Below, one piece after another: positions 1 through 5,671 of a stretch of DNA of 5,671 nucleotides. The notes under the pieces were generated by a model. The model was not told the DNA's origin. It saw only the letters and a program-made list of their open reading frames with translations, and ran no database searches. The DNA comes from Gammaproteobacteria bacterium (GTDB taxonomy: Bacteria; Pseudomonadota; Gammaproteobacteria; SZUA-229). The DNA is taken from NCBI GenBank assembly GCA_029879605.1, contig JAOUQA010000153.1, forward strand, positions 1 through 5,671, in the 5' to 3' direction. Both the position numbers and the translations under genes were made by a program. Numbering within the stretch: the stretch's first letter is position 1; each line of letters starts with the position of its first letter.

Positions 1-1
1 C

Positions 2-517
2 AAGTCAGCGCCCTGCATAGGCTGTCATATGCCTGACGGCAATAGTGTTGTCGATCAGTTTCCTAAACTGGCGGGTCAGAATGAGAAATACATCATTAAA
101 CAGCTGACTGAATTTAAGTCCATGAAGCGTAAGAACGACATAATGTTTGGTATGGCTGTTGCGCTGACTGATCAGGATATAGCGGACCTTGCTGCTTTTT
201 ATGCGTCCAAAACAGCGACCGCTGCTATAGCAGACGATAGTAAAGTGGCACTGGGTAAAGAAGTGTACCGTGGCGGCAATATGAATACCGGCGTACCCGC
301 CTGTATGGGATGTCACGGGCCTACAGGTGCAGGCAACTCTGCTGCAGCATATCCTTCTTTAGGTGGACAGCATGCAACTTATACCCTGGCTCAGTTGAAA
401 GCGTTCCGTGATGGATTGCGTGATAATGACCAGGGGCAAATGATGCGTAATGTTGTCGTACGTATGAGCAATGAAGAACTGGAAGCAGTTGCTAGCTATA
501 TTGCTACACTTCAGTAA
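2..517 (+). CDS. Diheme cytochrome c4 (5'-truncated by window edge)
   Basis: Periplasmic electron-carrier cytochrome with two class I c-type heme domains. The frame is open from the left edge, so the ATG at 29 is internal. Just before it lies the first heme-binding CXXCH motif (CIGCH, 14-28). The second CXXCH (CMGCH) is at 302-316. Each domain has the c4-family pattern after its heme site: PKLAGQ...YIIKQL then a candidate axial Met near 143 in the first, and PSLGGQ...YTLAQLKAF then candidate Mets at 440-445 in the second. The protein ends with the usual A-SYI-TL helix. There are 171 codons visible; full c4 precursors are about 200 residues, so the signal peptide and a short N-terminus are missing. 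In relatives c4 donates electrons to terminal oxidases or reductases; use by NosZ here is only a possibility. The next gene is dsbA-like, the common gammaproteobacterial order, but a terminator separates them. Confidence 0.93.
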   Translation, partial: KSAPCIGCHMPDGNSVVDQFPKLAGQNEKYIIKQLTEFKSMKRKNDIMFGMAVALTDQDIADLAAFYASKTATAAIADDSKVALGKEVYRGGNMNTGVPACMGCHGPTGAGNSAAAYPSLGGQHATYTLAQLKAFRDGLRDNDQGQMMRNVVVRMSNEELEAVASYIATLQ

Positions 518-542
518 TTGACTTAGCCAACTGTTAAAACTG

Positions 543-572
543 AAAAAGGCTACCTTAGGGTAGCCTTTTTTT
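543..572 (+). terminator. Rho-independent terminator after cytochrome c4
   Basis: A perfect 7-bp stem (GGCTACC 548-554 with GGTAGCC 559-565) closes a TTAG loop. It is flanked by an A-run at 543-547 and a T-run at 566-572, which also pair and lengthen the stem. It begins 25 bases after the cytochrome stop codon. The A and T flanks make it look functional on both strands. Confidence 0.92.
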
Positions 573-664
573 ATGCAGAATAATGACCGATTTGTGTCAT
601 AATTGAATTTTCGCTCAGGTTAAATGGTCTCATTACAACTAATAATATAAGGAAGGCTTGGCAC

Positions 665-1297
665 ATGCTTGTTAAAACACTCTTTAGATTACCACTGCTA
701 ATACTGCTGCTGATCGTTAACAATAATGTATTAGCTAAAGATTATGATGCAGGAATAGATTATCAACGTTTATCCAGTGATCTAGCTACCGAAAGCGGAG
801 AGAAGGTAGAGGTACTGGAATTTTTCTGGTACGGCTGCCCTCATTGTTATCAGTTTGAACCAGTACTGAGTAAATGGATTAAAAGTAAACCTGCTAATGT
901 TAACTTTATTCGAATACCTGCCCCGCTGAATCCGAACTGGATGGTTCATACCAAAACTTACTATGCCCTGGAGTTAATGGGTAAAGGTGAGTCCTTTCAT
1001 GAAGCTATATTCAATGCAATGCACGAGAAGAAAATGAAGTTGAGTACTCCTACTGCAATTGCTGATTTTCTCGCAGATAAAGGCGTGGATAAAAAGGCTT
1101 TTGAAGAATCATTTAATTCTTTTGCGGTTGAGATGAGAGCACGCAAGGCGATGCAGCTAAGTCGTGATTACAAGTTAAATGGAGTTCCCTTACTGGCCGT
1201 AAACGGAAAGTATACTGTTTCAGCTCAACAGGCGGGTGGTTATCAGCAGATGATTGAAATTACCAGTCACCTTGTTGCTAAAGAGTCAAAGAAATAG
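665..1297 (+). CDS. dsbA: Periplasmic thiol:disulfide oxidoreductase, DsbA family
   Basis: Oxidises cysteine pairs in exported proteins in the periplasm; in the known pathway DsbB re-oxidises it. The 210-residue length fits DsbA precursors. Residues 1-24 are a Sec signal peptide: a basic start, a leucine-rich core and a cleavage site after VLA. The thioredoxin-fold active site is FFWYGCPHC with C58 and C61; the CPHC dipeptide is that of DsbA rather than DsbC/DsbG. The helical insertion occupies roughly residues 90-165. The cis-proline loop is GVP at 173-175. The start is supported by an AAGGAAG Shine-Dalgarno at 649-655, nine bases upstream. The upstream terminator implies its own promoter, although CATAAT (598-603) has no convincing -35. 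No clear terminator follows. The symbol rests on family and on its position after cytochrome c4; a DsbA-like paralogue is possible. Confidence 0.93.
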   Translation: MLVKTLFRLPLLILLLIVNNNVLAKDYDAGIDYQRLSSDLATESGEKVEVLEFFWYGCPHCYQFEPVLSKWIKSKPANVNFIRIPAPLNPNWMVHTKTYYALELMGKGESFHEAIFNAMHEKKMKLSTPTAIADFLADKGVDKKAFEESFNSFAVEMRARKAMQLSRDYKLNGVPLLAVNGKYTVSAQQAGGYQQMIEITSHLVAKESKK

Positions 1298-1386
1298 CCT
1301 AAGCATATAAATATAAACAGTTTTAACAGGATATAGCGTTTCTTAACGAGGCGGGTGGCTGAATTATTATAAGTAGGACTTTGCTG

Positions 1387-1418
1387 GGTTATTCACAGGT
1401 TTGATCAAGTGAATAACC
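1387..1418. repeat. Inverted repeat, 10-bp arms, upstream of lipoprotein gene
   Basis: GGTTATTCAC (1387-1396) and GTGAATAACC (1409-1418) are perfect inverted copies separated by 12 bases. The spacer contains its own 8-bp palindrome TTGATCAA (1401-1408). There is no T-run after it, so it is not a terminator. It sits just upstream of the -10 box at 1429, covering the expected -35 region, which fits an operator or activator site. No known regulator is recognised. Confidence 0.6.
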
Positions 1419-1419
1419 G

Positions 1420-1439
1420 TATTGATTGTATAATCAATA
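1420..1439 (+). promoter_or_regulatory. Candidate promoter -10 inside an inverted repeat
   Basis: A consensus TATAAT lies at 1429-1434, embedded in a perfect 8-bp inverted repeat: TATTGATT (1420-1427), spacer GTAT, AATCAATA (1432-1439). The predicted transcript start is near 1441, about 46 bases before the lipoprotein ATG. No good -35 hexamer is seen at 16-18 bases; that region is occupied by the 1387-1418 inverted repeat. The arms contain TTGAT and ATCAA as in FNR boxes, but they are six bases apart instead of four, so a standard FNR site is unlikely. Confidence 0.5.
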
Positions 1440-1486
1440 ACAGTCAACTATCTTAAATCATATAGATTTTTAACGGAGATACAGAT

Positions 1487-2056
1487 ATGAACAAGTTTGT
1501 CTATGTAATTACCGGCCTTGCATTCGGCGCTGTGCTGAATGGGTGTGGCAATAGCCGGCCCGATTGTGTGTTTCCTGATGCGCCAAATACATCTGCACCA
1601 GGCTGGATATGCAGTGAGACAGCAGAGGGTGTAGAGGTTTCAGCAGTGGGCACTGCGCAGAAATCAGGTGCCGGTCAGAGCTTTATGAAACAGATGGCGG
1701 CAACTGATGCTCGTGTACAGCTTGCGCAACGGATGAAAGTTGAAGTACGTAATATGATCAAGCAGTATGTTGAAACTACTGGTGCCGCTGATTCAGAAAC
1801 AGTAGATAAAGTCATGACATCAGTTACTAAGCAGATTACTAATGAAACACTGGTGGGTTCAAAAATTATAACCAAGCATACCAGTCCTGGCGGTACCCTG
1901 TATGTGCTGATGGGAATGGATGCTGCTAGTGTTCAACAGGCCAGTGAGGCAGCATTAAGAACCAGTATGAAAAATGAACGGGCTTTATGGCAGCAGTTTA
2001 AAGCTAAAAAAGGCCAGGATGAGCTCGCAGAAGAAATATCCAGGATGGGCCAGTAG
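1487..2056 (+). CDS. LPP20-type outer-membrane lipoprotein
   Basis: A small predicted lipoprotein of 189 residues with no assigned biochemical role. Residues 1-20 form a lipoprotein signal peptide: basic start (NK), hydrophobic core, lipobox LNGC with lipidated C20. The mature protein starts GNSRPDC and lacks Asp at +2, the inner-membrane retention signal, so outer-membrane sorting is expected. Residues 39-145 have the LPP20-like pattern: GWI, then VSAVGTA, an Ala-rich helix MAATDARVQLAQRM followed by VEVRNMIKQYVE, and a closing strand TLYVLMGMD. The tail (150-189) is a charged helix. C27 and C42 could form a disulfide, which would fit the DsbA gene next door. The start is set by ACGGAG at 1473-1478, eight bases before ATG. 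A terminator follows directly, so it is probably monocistronic. Family assignment is by pattern and the function is unknown. Confidence 0.8.
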   Translation: MNKFVYVITGLAFGAVLNGCGNSRPDCVFPDAPNTSAPGWICSETAEGVEVSAVGTAQKSGAGQSFMKQMAATDARVQLAQRMKVEVRNMIKQYVETTGAADSETVDKVMTSVTKQITNETLVGSKIITKHTSPGGTLYVLMGMDAASVQQASEAALRTSMKNERALWQQFKAKKGQDELAEEISRMGQ

Positions 2057-2069
2057 AAAATGGCAATAT

Positions 2070-2099
2070 AAAAAAGCCGATCAGATGATCGGCTTTTTT
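2070..2099 (+). terminator. Rho-independent terminator after lipoprotein gene
   Basis: GCCGATCA (2076-2083) pairs perfectly with TGATCGGC (2086-2093), in practice a 7-bp stem with an AGAT loop. A six-A run precedes it and a six-T run (2094-2099) follows. It starts 13 bases after the lipoprotein stop and lies 47 bases before the next start, so the downstream gene needs its own promoter or read-through. The symmetrical A/T flanks could terminate on both strands. Confidence 0.93.
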
Positions 2100-2145
2100 A
2101 TTTCAGTAGAAAATTCTGCCACGATTAAAAAGTGACCGTAAATGT

Positions 2146-3651
2146 ATGATTATGTCTGTTATGAATAATAAAAAACTATTTATAACTGGATGGCTGGTAT
2201 TCCTGATGCTCAGTACATCATTACAGGCGAATCAATCATCAGAATTTAATCAATGGCTTAAGCAGGAAAAAGAAAGCTTTCAGGAATATAAAGATAAAAG
2301 AGATAAGGAATTCACCCAGTTTCTAAAAACTCAATGGCTGGAAATGCAAACCATGCAGGGCCTGGTAAGAGACAAGATACCAAAGCCCTATGTGATGCCT
2401 GTTGCAGCGCCAGAACCAGTCAAGTTGCCGGATAAACCTGTTCCGAAGATAGTGCCTGATACCAGGCCTGAGCAAATCCCTTCGCAGGAAAAAATACCCG
2501 ATGAGCCTGTAAGGCCCGAAGCTGTTAAACCAGTTAAAGTAACTTTGCCCGAGGGCAAGCGGGTCCAGATTATGTTTTATGGTCATGACATTCAGGTAAG
2601 TTATGACCAGAAATTAAAAACACAATTAAAAGGACGTATTAATCAGAATACTATTAGTCAGTTCTGGTCGGATTTAAGTAGAGCTAACTACGATTTTTTA
2701 ATTGAACAGTTACAGAATCTTCATAATGAAATGGGTTTGAATGACTGGGCTTATATACAGTTGATTAATCAGGTTGCAAAATCAATTTATCCACATCAGC
2801 AAAATGAACAGGTATTACTTAGCTGGTTTGCCCTGGTAAAAGAATCCTACCAGGTGCGTATTGCTTATGATACTGGGCAAGTTTATCTTTTAATGCCATC
2901 AATGCAGTCATTATATGCAGCGCCCTATTTTACATTTGATGGGGTGAGGTATTATGCAATTAGTTTAGGTGGAGAGAATCAACAGCCTGGTAATGTGCAT
3001 ACTTATAACGGGCAATACCCGGGTGCAAATAAAGTAATAGATATGCGGTTACGAGGAACAATAAAAACCGCACGTAAGGATGTTAAGAAAAAATTAAAAT
3101 TTAATTATAAAAATACCAGCTATGAGGTAGATGCTGAATATGATCAGAACATAGTGCAGTTTCTGAATACATATCCGCAGATGGATATAGCCATGTATTA
3201 TGTTGCTAAGGTTGATTATTCTACAGGGCAGCAATTACTAAAGGAATTAAGGCCACTGGTAAAGGGAAAGTCTGAACTGGAAGCGGTGAATTTATTATTA
3301 AGATTTGTACAAACAGCATTTACCTATAAGACCGATGAAAAGCAGTTTGGAAAAGAAAATTATTTATTTTTTGAAGAAACCCTGCACTATCCATATTCTG
3401 ATTGTGAAGATCGTTCGGTCTTTTTTGCCTGGCTGGTACGTAATTTATTGAATCTTGAAGTTGTAGGGCTGGATTATCCAGGACATATTGCAGCAGCAGT
3501 GGCATTTAAACAGTCAGTAAAGGGTGATTCTGTTATGGTTAAAGGTAAAAGATTTGTAGTAACAGATCCAACGTATATAAATGCCGGTGCGGGTGCCACG
3601 ATGCCGGGCTACAGGGGTAAATCACCGAAAATTATTCATACAGGTTTTTGA
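2146..3651 (+). CDS. Exported transglutaminase-like (cysteine protease fold) protein with proline-rich linker
   Basis: A 501-residue protein of unknown specific role. In order: a hydrophobic signal peptide or anchor (about 11-28, possible cut after LQA); a highly charged, probably helical segment (33-77); a proline-rich linker (78-133) with repeated VP/KP/EP units, suited to spanning periplasm or wall; a middle region (137-365) I do not recognise; and a C-terminal transglutaminase-like core. The core shows the triad in order: C420 in YSDCEDRSVFFAWL, H447 in YPGHIAAAV and D474 in VVTDPTY. Such domains act as proteases, amidases or crosslinkers, so an envelope substrate is likely but unproven. 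The start is uncertain: ATGs at 2146, 2152 and 2161 are in frame and none has a strong Shine-Dalgarno. Starting at 2161 (MNNKK) gives the neatest signal peptide. It follows the LPP20-like gene after a terminator, and no hairpin terminator is seen downstream. Confidence 0.85.
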   Translation: MIMSVMNNKKLFITGWLVFLMLSTSLQANQSSEFNQWLKQEKESFQEYKDKRDKEFTQFLKTQWLEMQTMQGLVRDKIPKPYVMPVAAPEPVKLPDKPVPKIVPDTRPEQIPSQEKIPDEPVRPEAVKPVKVTLPEGKRVQIMFYGHDIQVSYDQKLKTQLKGRINQNTISQFWSDLSRANYDFLIEQLQNLHNEMGLNDWAYIQLINQVAKSIYPHQQNEQVLLSWFALVKESYQVRIAYDTGQVYLLMPSMQSLYAAPYFTFDGVRYYAISLGGENQQPGNVHTYNGQYPGANKVIDMRLRGTIKTARKDVKKKLKFNYKNTSYEVDAEYDQNIVQFLNTYPQMDIAMYYVAKVDYSTGQQLLKELRPLVKGKSELEAVNLLLRFVQTAFTYKTDEKQFGKENYLFFEETLHYPYSDCEDRSVFFAWLVRNLLNLEVVGLDYPGHIAAAVAFKQSVKGDSVMVKGKRFVVTDPTYINAGAGATMPGYRGKSPKIIHTGF

Positions 3652-3748
3652 TACCGAGACTGGCTTGTGTAGTGGCAATATAATTGCAGAGAGTAGAGAT
3701 CAGTTAATAATTGATAAGATAGTGTAATGCCACAGTTGCTTGTCTCTA

Positions 3749-3764
3749 GTGTGTTAAATCACAC
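3749..3764. promoter_or_regulatory. Inverted repeat upstream of the FNR-type box
   Basis: GTGTG (3749-3753) and CACAC (3760-3764) are perfect inverted arms around TTAAAT. The centre (3756.5) is 21 bases, two helical turns, upstream of the FNR-type box centre. The half-sites resemble CRP (TGTG/CACA), but the gap between them is two bases too short for a CRP site. It could bind a second regulator of nosZ or be a chance hairpin. Confidence 0.35.
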
Positions 3765-3770
3765 ATCTAG

Positions 3771-3784
3771 TTGACCTCGGTCAA
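3771..3784. promoter_or_regulatory. FNR/DNR/NNR-type operator upstream of nosZ
   Basis: TTGACCTCGGTCAA is a perfect TTGAC-N4-GTCAA dyad. This is the geometry of CRP/FNR-superfamily boxes (FNR TTGAT-N4-ATCAA; NO-responsive DNR/NNR accept the C/G variant). The centre is 3777.5, 79 bases before the nosZ ATG. A -10-like CATAGT at 3807-3812 would start transcription near 3819, placing the box at about -41.5, the classic class II activator position. Oxygen limitation or NO is therefore the likely signal. Which family member binds cannot be told from the site. Confidence 0.75.
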
Positions 3785-3806
3785 GGATGTCATCGACCCA
3801 CCGTAC

Positions 3807-3812
3807 CATAGT
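3807..3812 (+). promoter_or_regulatory. Candidate nosZ -10 box
   Basis: CATAGT matches four of six TATAAT positions and lies where an FNR-type class II promoter needs it. There is no -35 consensus because the activator box replaces it. The predicted leader, about 38 bases, carries a TTGATATCAA palindrome (3827-3836) and the Shine-Dalgarno. The call depends on its spacing to the operator. Confidence 0.4.
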
Positions 3813-3843
3813 TATCAGGTTAAAAATTGATATCAAATTATGC

Positions 3844-3850
3844 GGGGGAG
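3844..3850 (+). promoter_or_regulatory. Ribosome binding site of nosZ
   Basis: GGGGGAG ends six bases before the ATG at 3857. It fixes the nosZ start at a point that gives a complete signal peptide. Confidence 0.75.
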
Positions 3851-3856
3851 CCAAGA

Positions 3857-5671
3857 ATGAAAATTACAGTCCAACGCGTACTGTCCGGTTTAGTGGGAAT
3901 AGGCATAGGCCTGACCGTCAGTACCAGTGCCATGTCGGCAAAATCACTGGACCAGGTCATGAAGGACCGCGGTCTAACTCAAAAAGATCTGTTAGCTGCT
4001 GCTAAAACCTATACACCGACCGGTGGACGAGATGAGTATATTGTCTTTAGTTCAGGTGGTCAGAGTGGCCAGGTAATCGTTTACGGCATCCCGTCAATGC
4101 GTATTCTCAAGTACATCGGGGTGTTTACACCTGAGCCATGGCAGGGATATGGTTTTGATGAAGAATCAAAAGCCGTATTGAGGCAGGGTAATATACATGG
4201 CAAGGAAATTAATTTTGGCGATACCCATCATCCGGCGATTTCTGAAACTAATGGTGAGTATGATGGCCGCTGGTTGTTCATTAATGATAAAGCCAATCCC
4301 CGTGTTGCGGTTATTGATTTGCATGATTTTGAGACCAAGCAGATTGTCGTTAACCCCGTATTTAAGTCACAGCACGGTGGTGCCTTTGTAACTCCTAACA
4401 CGGATTATGTCATCACTGCAGCTCAGTACGCAGCGCCGTTTGAAAATAAATTTGTGCCACTTGAAGAGTTTAATGACAAGTACCGTGGCGGCATGACGTA
4501 CTGGAAATTTGATAAGACAAAGGGCCGTATTGATGAGAAAAACTCATTCACTGTAATGGCGCCTCCTTATAGCCAGGATTTATCAGACTTTGGTAAAGGG
4601 CCATCTGATGGCTGGTCATTCACCAACTCTTTCTGTTCTGAACGTTATGTCGGTGGTATTGAAAAAGGCCGTCCTCCCTATGAGGCAGGCTGTTCAGCCA
4701 AAGATACTGACCTGATGCATGTGGTGAACTGGAAGAAAGCAGCTGAACTGGTTAAAGCCGGTAAGGCGACAAAGATCAATGGCGCAAATGTGCTCACCAT
4801 TGAGACTGCTGTAAAAGAAGGTATTCTGTTCCTGATCCCAGAGCCCAAGAGCCCTCATGGTGCAGATGTTACACCGGATGGTAAATATATTATTGTTTCC
4901 GGAAAACTGGATAGTCATACCACGGTTTACAGTTTCGACAAGATCCAGAAAGCCATCAAGAACAAGAAATTTGAAGGCAAGGATCCCTATGGTATTCCTA
5001 TTATTGCATTACAGGATGCCGTACATACACAGCTAGAGCTGGGCCTGGGGCCATTGCATACACAGTTTGATTCTAAAAAATGTGTAGCCTATACATCGCT
5101 GTATGTAGATTCCATGGTGGGCAAGTGGGACTACTGTAAGGGTAAAATTCTCGACAAGATTTCCATTCACTACAACATTGGTCATTTAATGACGATGGAA
5201 GGTGATAGTGTAAGTCCTGATGGTAAATACCTGGTGGCATTAAACAAGCTGGCAATCGATAGATTCAATCCAGTGGGACCACTGCATCCGCAGAATCACC
5301 AGTTGATTGATATCAGTGAAGATAAGATGAGCCTGTTATATGACATGCCATTGCCACTGGGTGAGCCTCATTACGCCGTATCGATTAAGGCAGATAAACT
5401 CAAACCACATAATCGCTATAAATCAGGTTGGGATAGTCGATCAGATAAACGTTCACCTTATAAGACCCGTGCTGGACGTGAGAAGACAGTTAAGACTCCC
5501 GGTAAGGTTGAGGTTTTTGGTACAACTATACGTTCGCATATCACGCCTGAGACCATAGAGGCAGAGGTGGGTGATGAAGTTATTATTCATTTAACCAACC
5601 TTGAGCGTGCAGAAGATGAGGTTCATGGTTTTGCCATGTATGGACAGAATGTTCAGTTATCTCTGGAGCCT
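3857..5671 (+). CDS. nosZ: Nitrous oxide reductase, clade II (Sec-exported), 3'-truncated by window edge
   Basis: Periplasmic copper enzyme reducing N2O to N2, the last denitrification step. 605 codons are open to the window edge with no stop. Residues 1-28 are a signal peptide (cut after A25 or A28) without twin arginines; only K2 and R7 are basic, as in clade II rather than Tat-exported clade I. The seven-bladed propeller holds the CuZ histidines in the expected contexts: H124 and H125 (GDTHHPAISETNG), H173 (SQHGG), H334 (SPHGADVTPDG), H401 (GPLHTQFD), H443 (NIGHL) and H505 (GEPHYAV). The cupredoxin CuA domain begins near residue 545. Its first ligand is probably H590 (VHGFAM); the Cys, Trp, His and Met ligands near the C-terminus lie beyond the window, with roughly 35-45 residues missing. 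C260, C279, C409 and C427 are additional cysteines. Further nos genes would be expected downstream. Control is by the FNR-type box at 3771-3784. Confidence 0.97.
   Translation, partial: MKITVQRVLSGLVGIGIGLTVSTSAMSAKSLDQVMKDRGLTQKDLLAAAKTYTPTGGRDEYIVFSSGGQSGQVIVYGIPSMRILKYIGVFTPEPWQGYGFDEESKAVLRQGNIHGKEINFGDTHHPAISETNGEYDGRWLFINDKANPRVAVIDLHDFETKQIVVNPVFKSQHGGAFVTPNTDYVITAAQYAAPFENKFVPLEEFNDKYRGGMTYWKFDKTKGRIDEKNSFTVMAPPYSQDLSDFGKGPSDGWSFTNSFCSERYVGGIEKGRPPYEAGCSAKDTDLMHVVNWKKAAELVKAGKATKINGANVLTIETAVKEGILFLIPEPKSPHGADVTPDGKYIIVSGKLDSHTTVYSFDKIQKAIKNKKFEGKDPYGIPIIALQDAVHTQLELGLGPLHTQFDSKKCVAYTSLYVDSMVGKWDYCKGKILDKISIHYNIGHLMTMEGDSVSPDGKYLVALNKLAIDRFNPVGPLHPQNHQLIDISEDKMSLLYDMPLPLGEPHYAVSIKADKLKPHNRYKSGWDSRSDKRSPYKTRAGREKTVKTPGKVEVFGTTIRSHITPETIEAEVGDEVIIHLTNLERAEDEVHGFAMYGQNVQLSLEP

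Noticed and set aside
29..31. ATG as start of the cytochrome gene
   Set aside because: The frame is open upstream and encodes the CXXCH heme motif immediately before it, so this Met is internal.
1422..1437. FNR box TTGAT...ATCAA before the lipoprotein gene
   Set aside because: The half-sites are separated by six bases, not the four required for an FNR-type dimer.
2323..2586. 87-codon antisense reading frame
   Set aside because: It is the complement of the proline-rich linker of the transglutaminase-like gene; the linker's composition explains the absence of stops.
3679..3684. TATAAT as a nosZ promoter
   Set aside because: It has no matching -35 at 16-18 bases and lies more than 170 bases from the start codon; the FNR-type arrangement further down is a better fit. 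A minor promoter is not excluded.
3727..3774. 15-codon leader ORF upstream of nosZ
   Set aside because: It has no Shine-Dalgarno and runs through the regulatory dyads, upstream of the predicted transcript start.
3652..3856. CRISPR, tRNA or insertion-sequence remnants in the gap before nosZ
   Set aside because: No regularly spaced repeats, cloverleaf or terminal inverted repeats with target duplications were seen.
3787..4005. 72-codon + strand reading frame
   Set aside because: It overlaps the start of nosZ in another frame, has no family resemblance, and nosZ is certain.
4694..5255. Antisense reading frames within nosZ (4694-4918 and 5073-5255)
   Set aside because: They are short, lack ribosome binding sites and are shadows of a strongly conserved gene on the other strand.

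Overview
The window looks like a chromosomal segment of a gammaproteobacterium able to respire nitrous oxide. The evidence is protein-level: a diheme cytochrome c4 followed by a DsbA-type thiol oxidase is a gene order I know from gammaproteobacterial genomes (for example Pseudomonas). The AT-leaning, moderate base composition suggests a marine or sediment lineage rather than a high-GC pseudomonad. Genus cannot be fixed from the sequence alone.

Layout, all genes on the + strand. Positions 2-517 hold the 3' part of a diheme cytochrome c4 gene, cut by the left edge, and end at a strong hairpin terminator (543-572). Positions 665-1297 hold a periplasmic DsbA-like protein with a CPHC active site. 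A 189-base gap (1298-1486) carries two back-to-back inverted repeats and a perfect TATAAT box. Next is a small lipoprotein of LPP20 type (1487-2056), closed by a second terminator (2070-2099). Positions 2146-3651 encode an exported 501-residue protein with a proline-rich linker and a C-terminal transglutaminase/cysteine-protease-like fold with an apparent Cys-His-Asp triad. A 205-base regulatory gap (3652-3856) contains a perfectly symmetrical FNR/DNR-type box at class II spacing from a plausible -10. Positions 3857-5671 hold nosZ, open at the right edge. It encodes a nitrous oxide reductase with all seven CuZ histidines and a Sec-type rather than twin-arginine leader, which places it in the clade II (atypical) group. 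It has no stop codon in the window and is missing the end of its CuA domain.

Every encoded protein appears to be exported (cytochrome c4 by inference, because its leader lies off the window). The cytochrome could pass electrons towards periplasmic reductases. DsbA would form disulfides in secreted proteins, including possibly the Cys-containing lipoprotein and this Cys-rich NosZ. NosZ performs the last step of denitrification, N2O to N2, under probable anaerobic/NO-responsive control. The lipoprotein and transglutaminase-like protein are the least understood genes here. Whether they work together is unproven.
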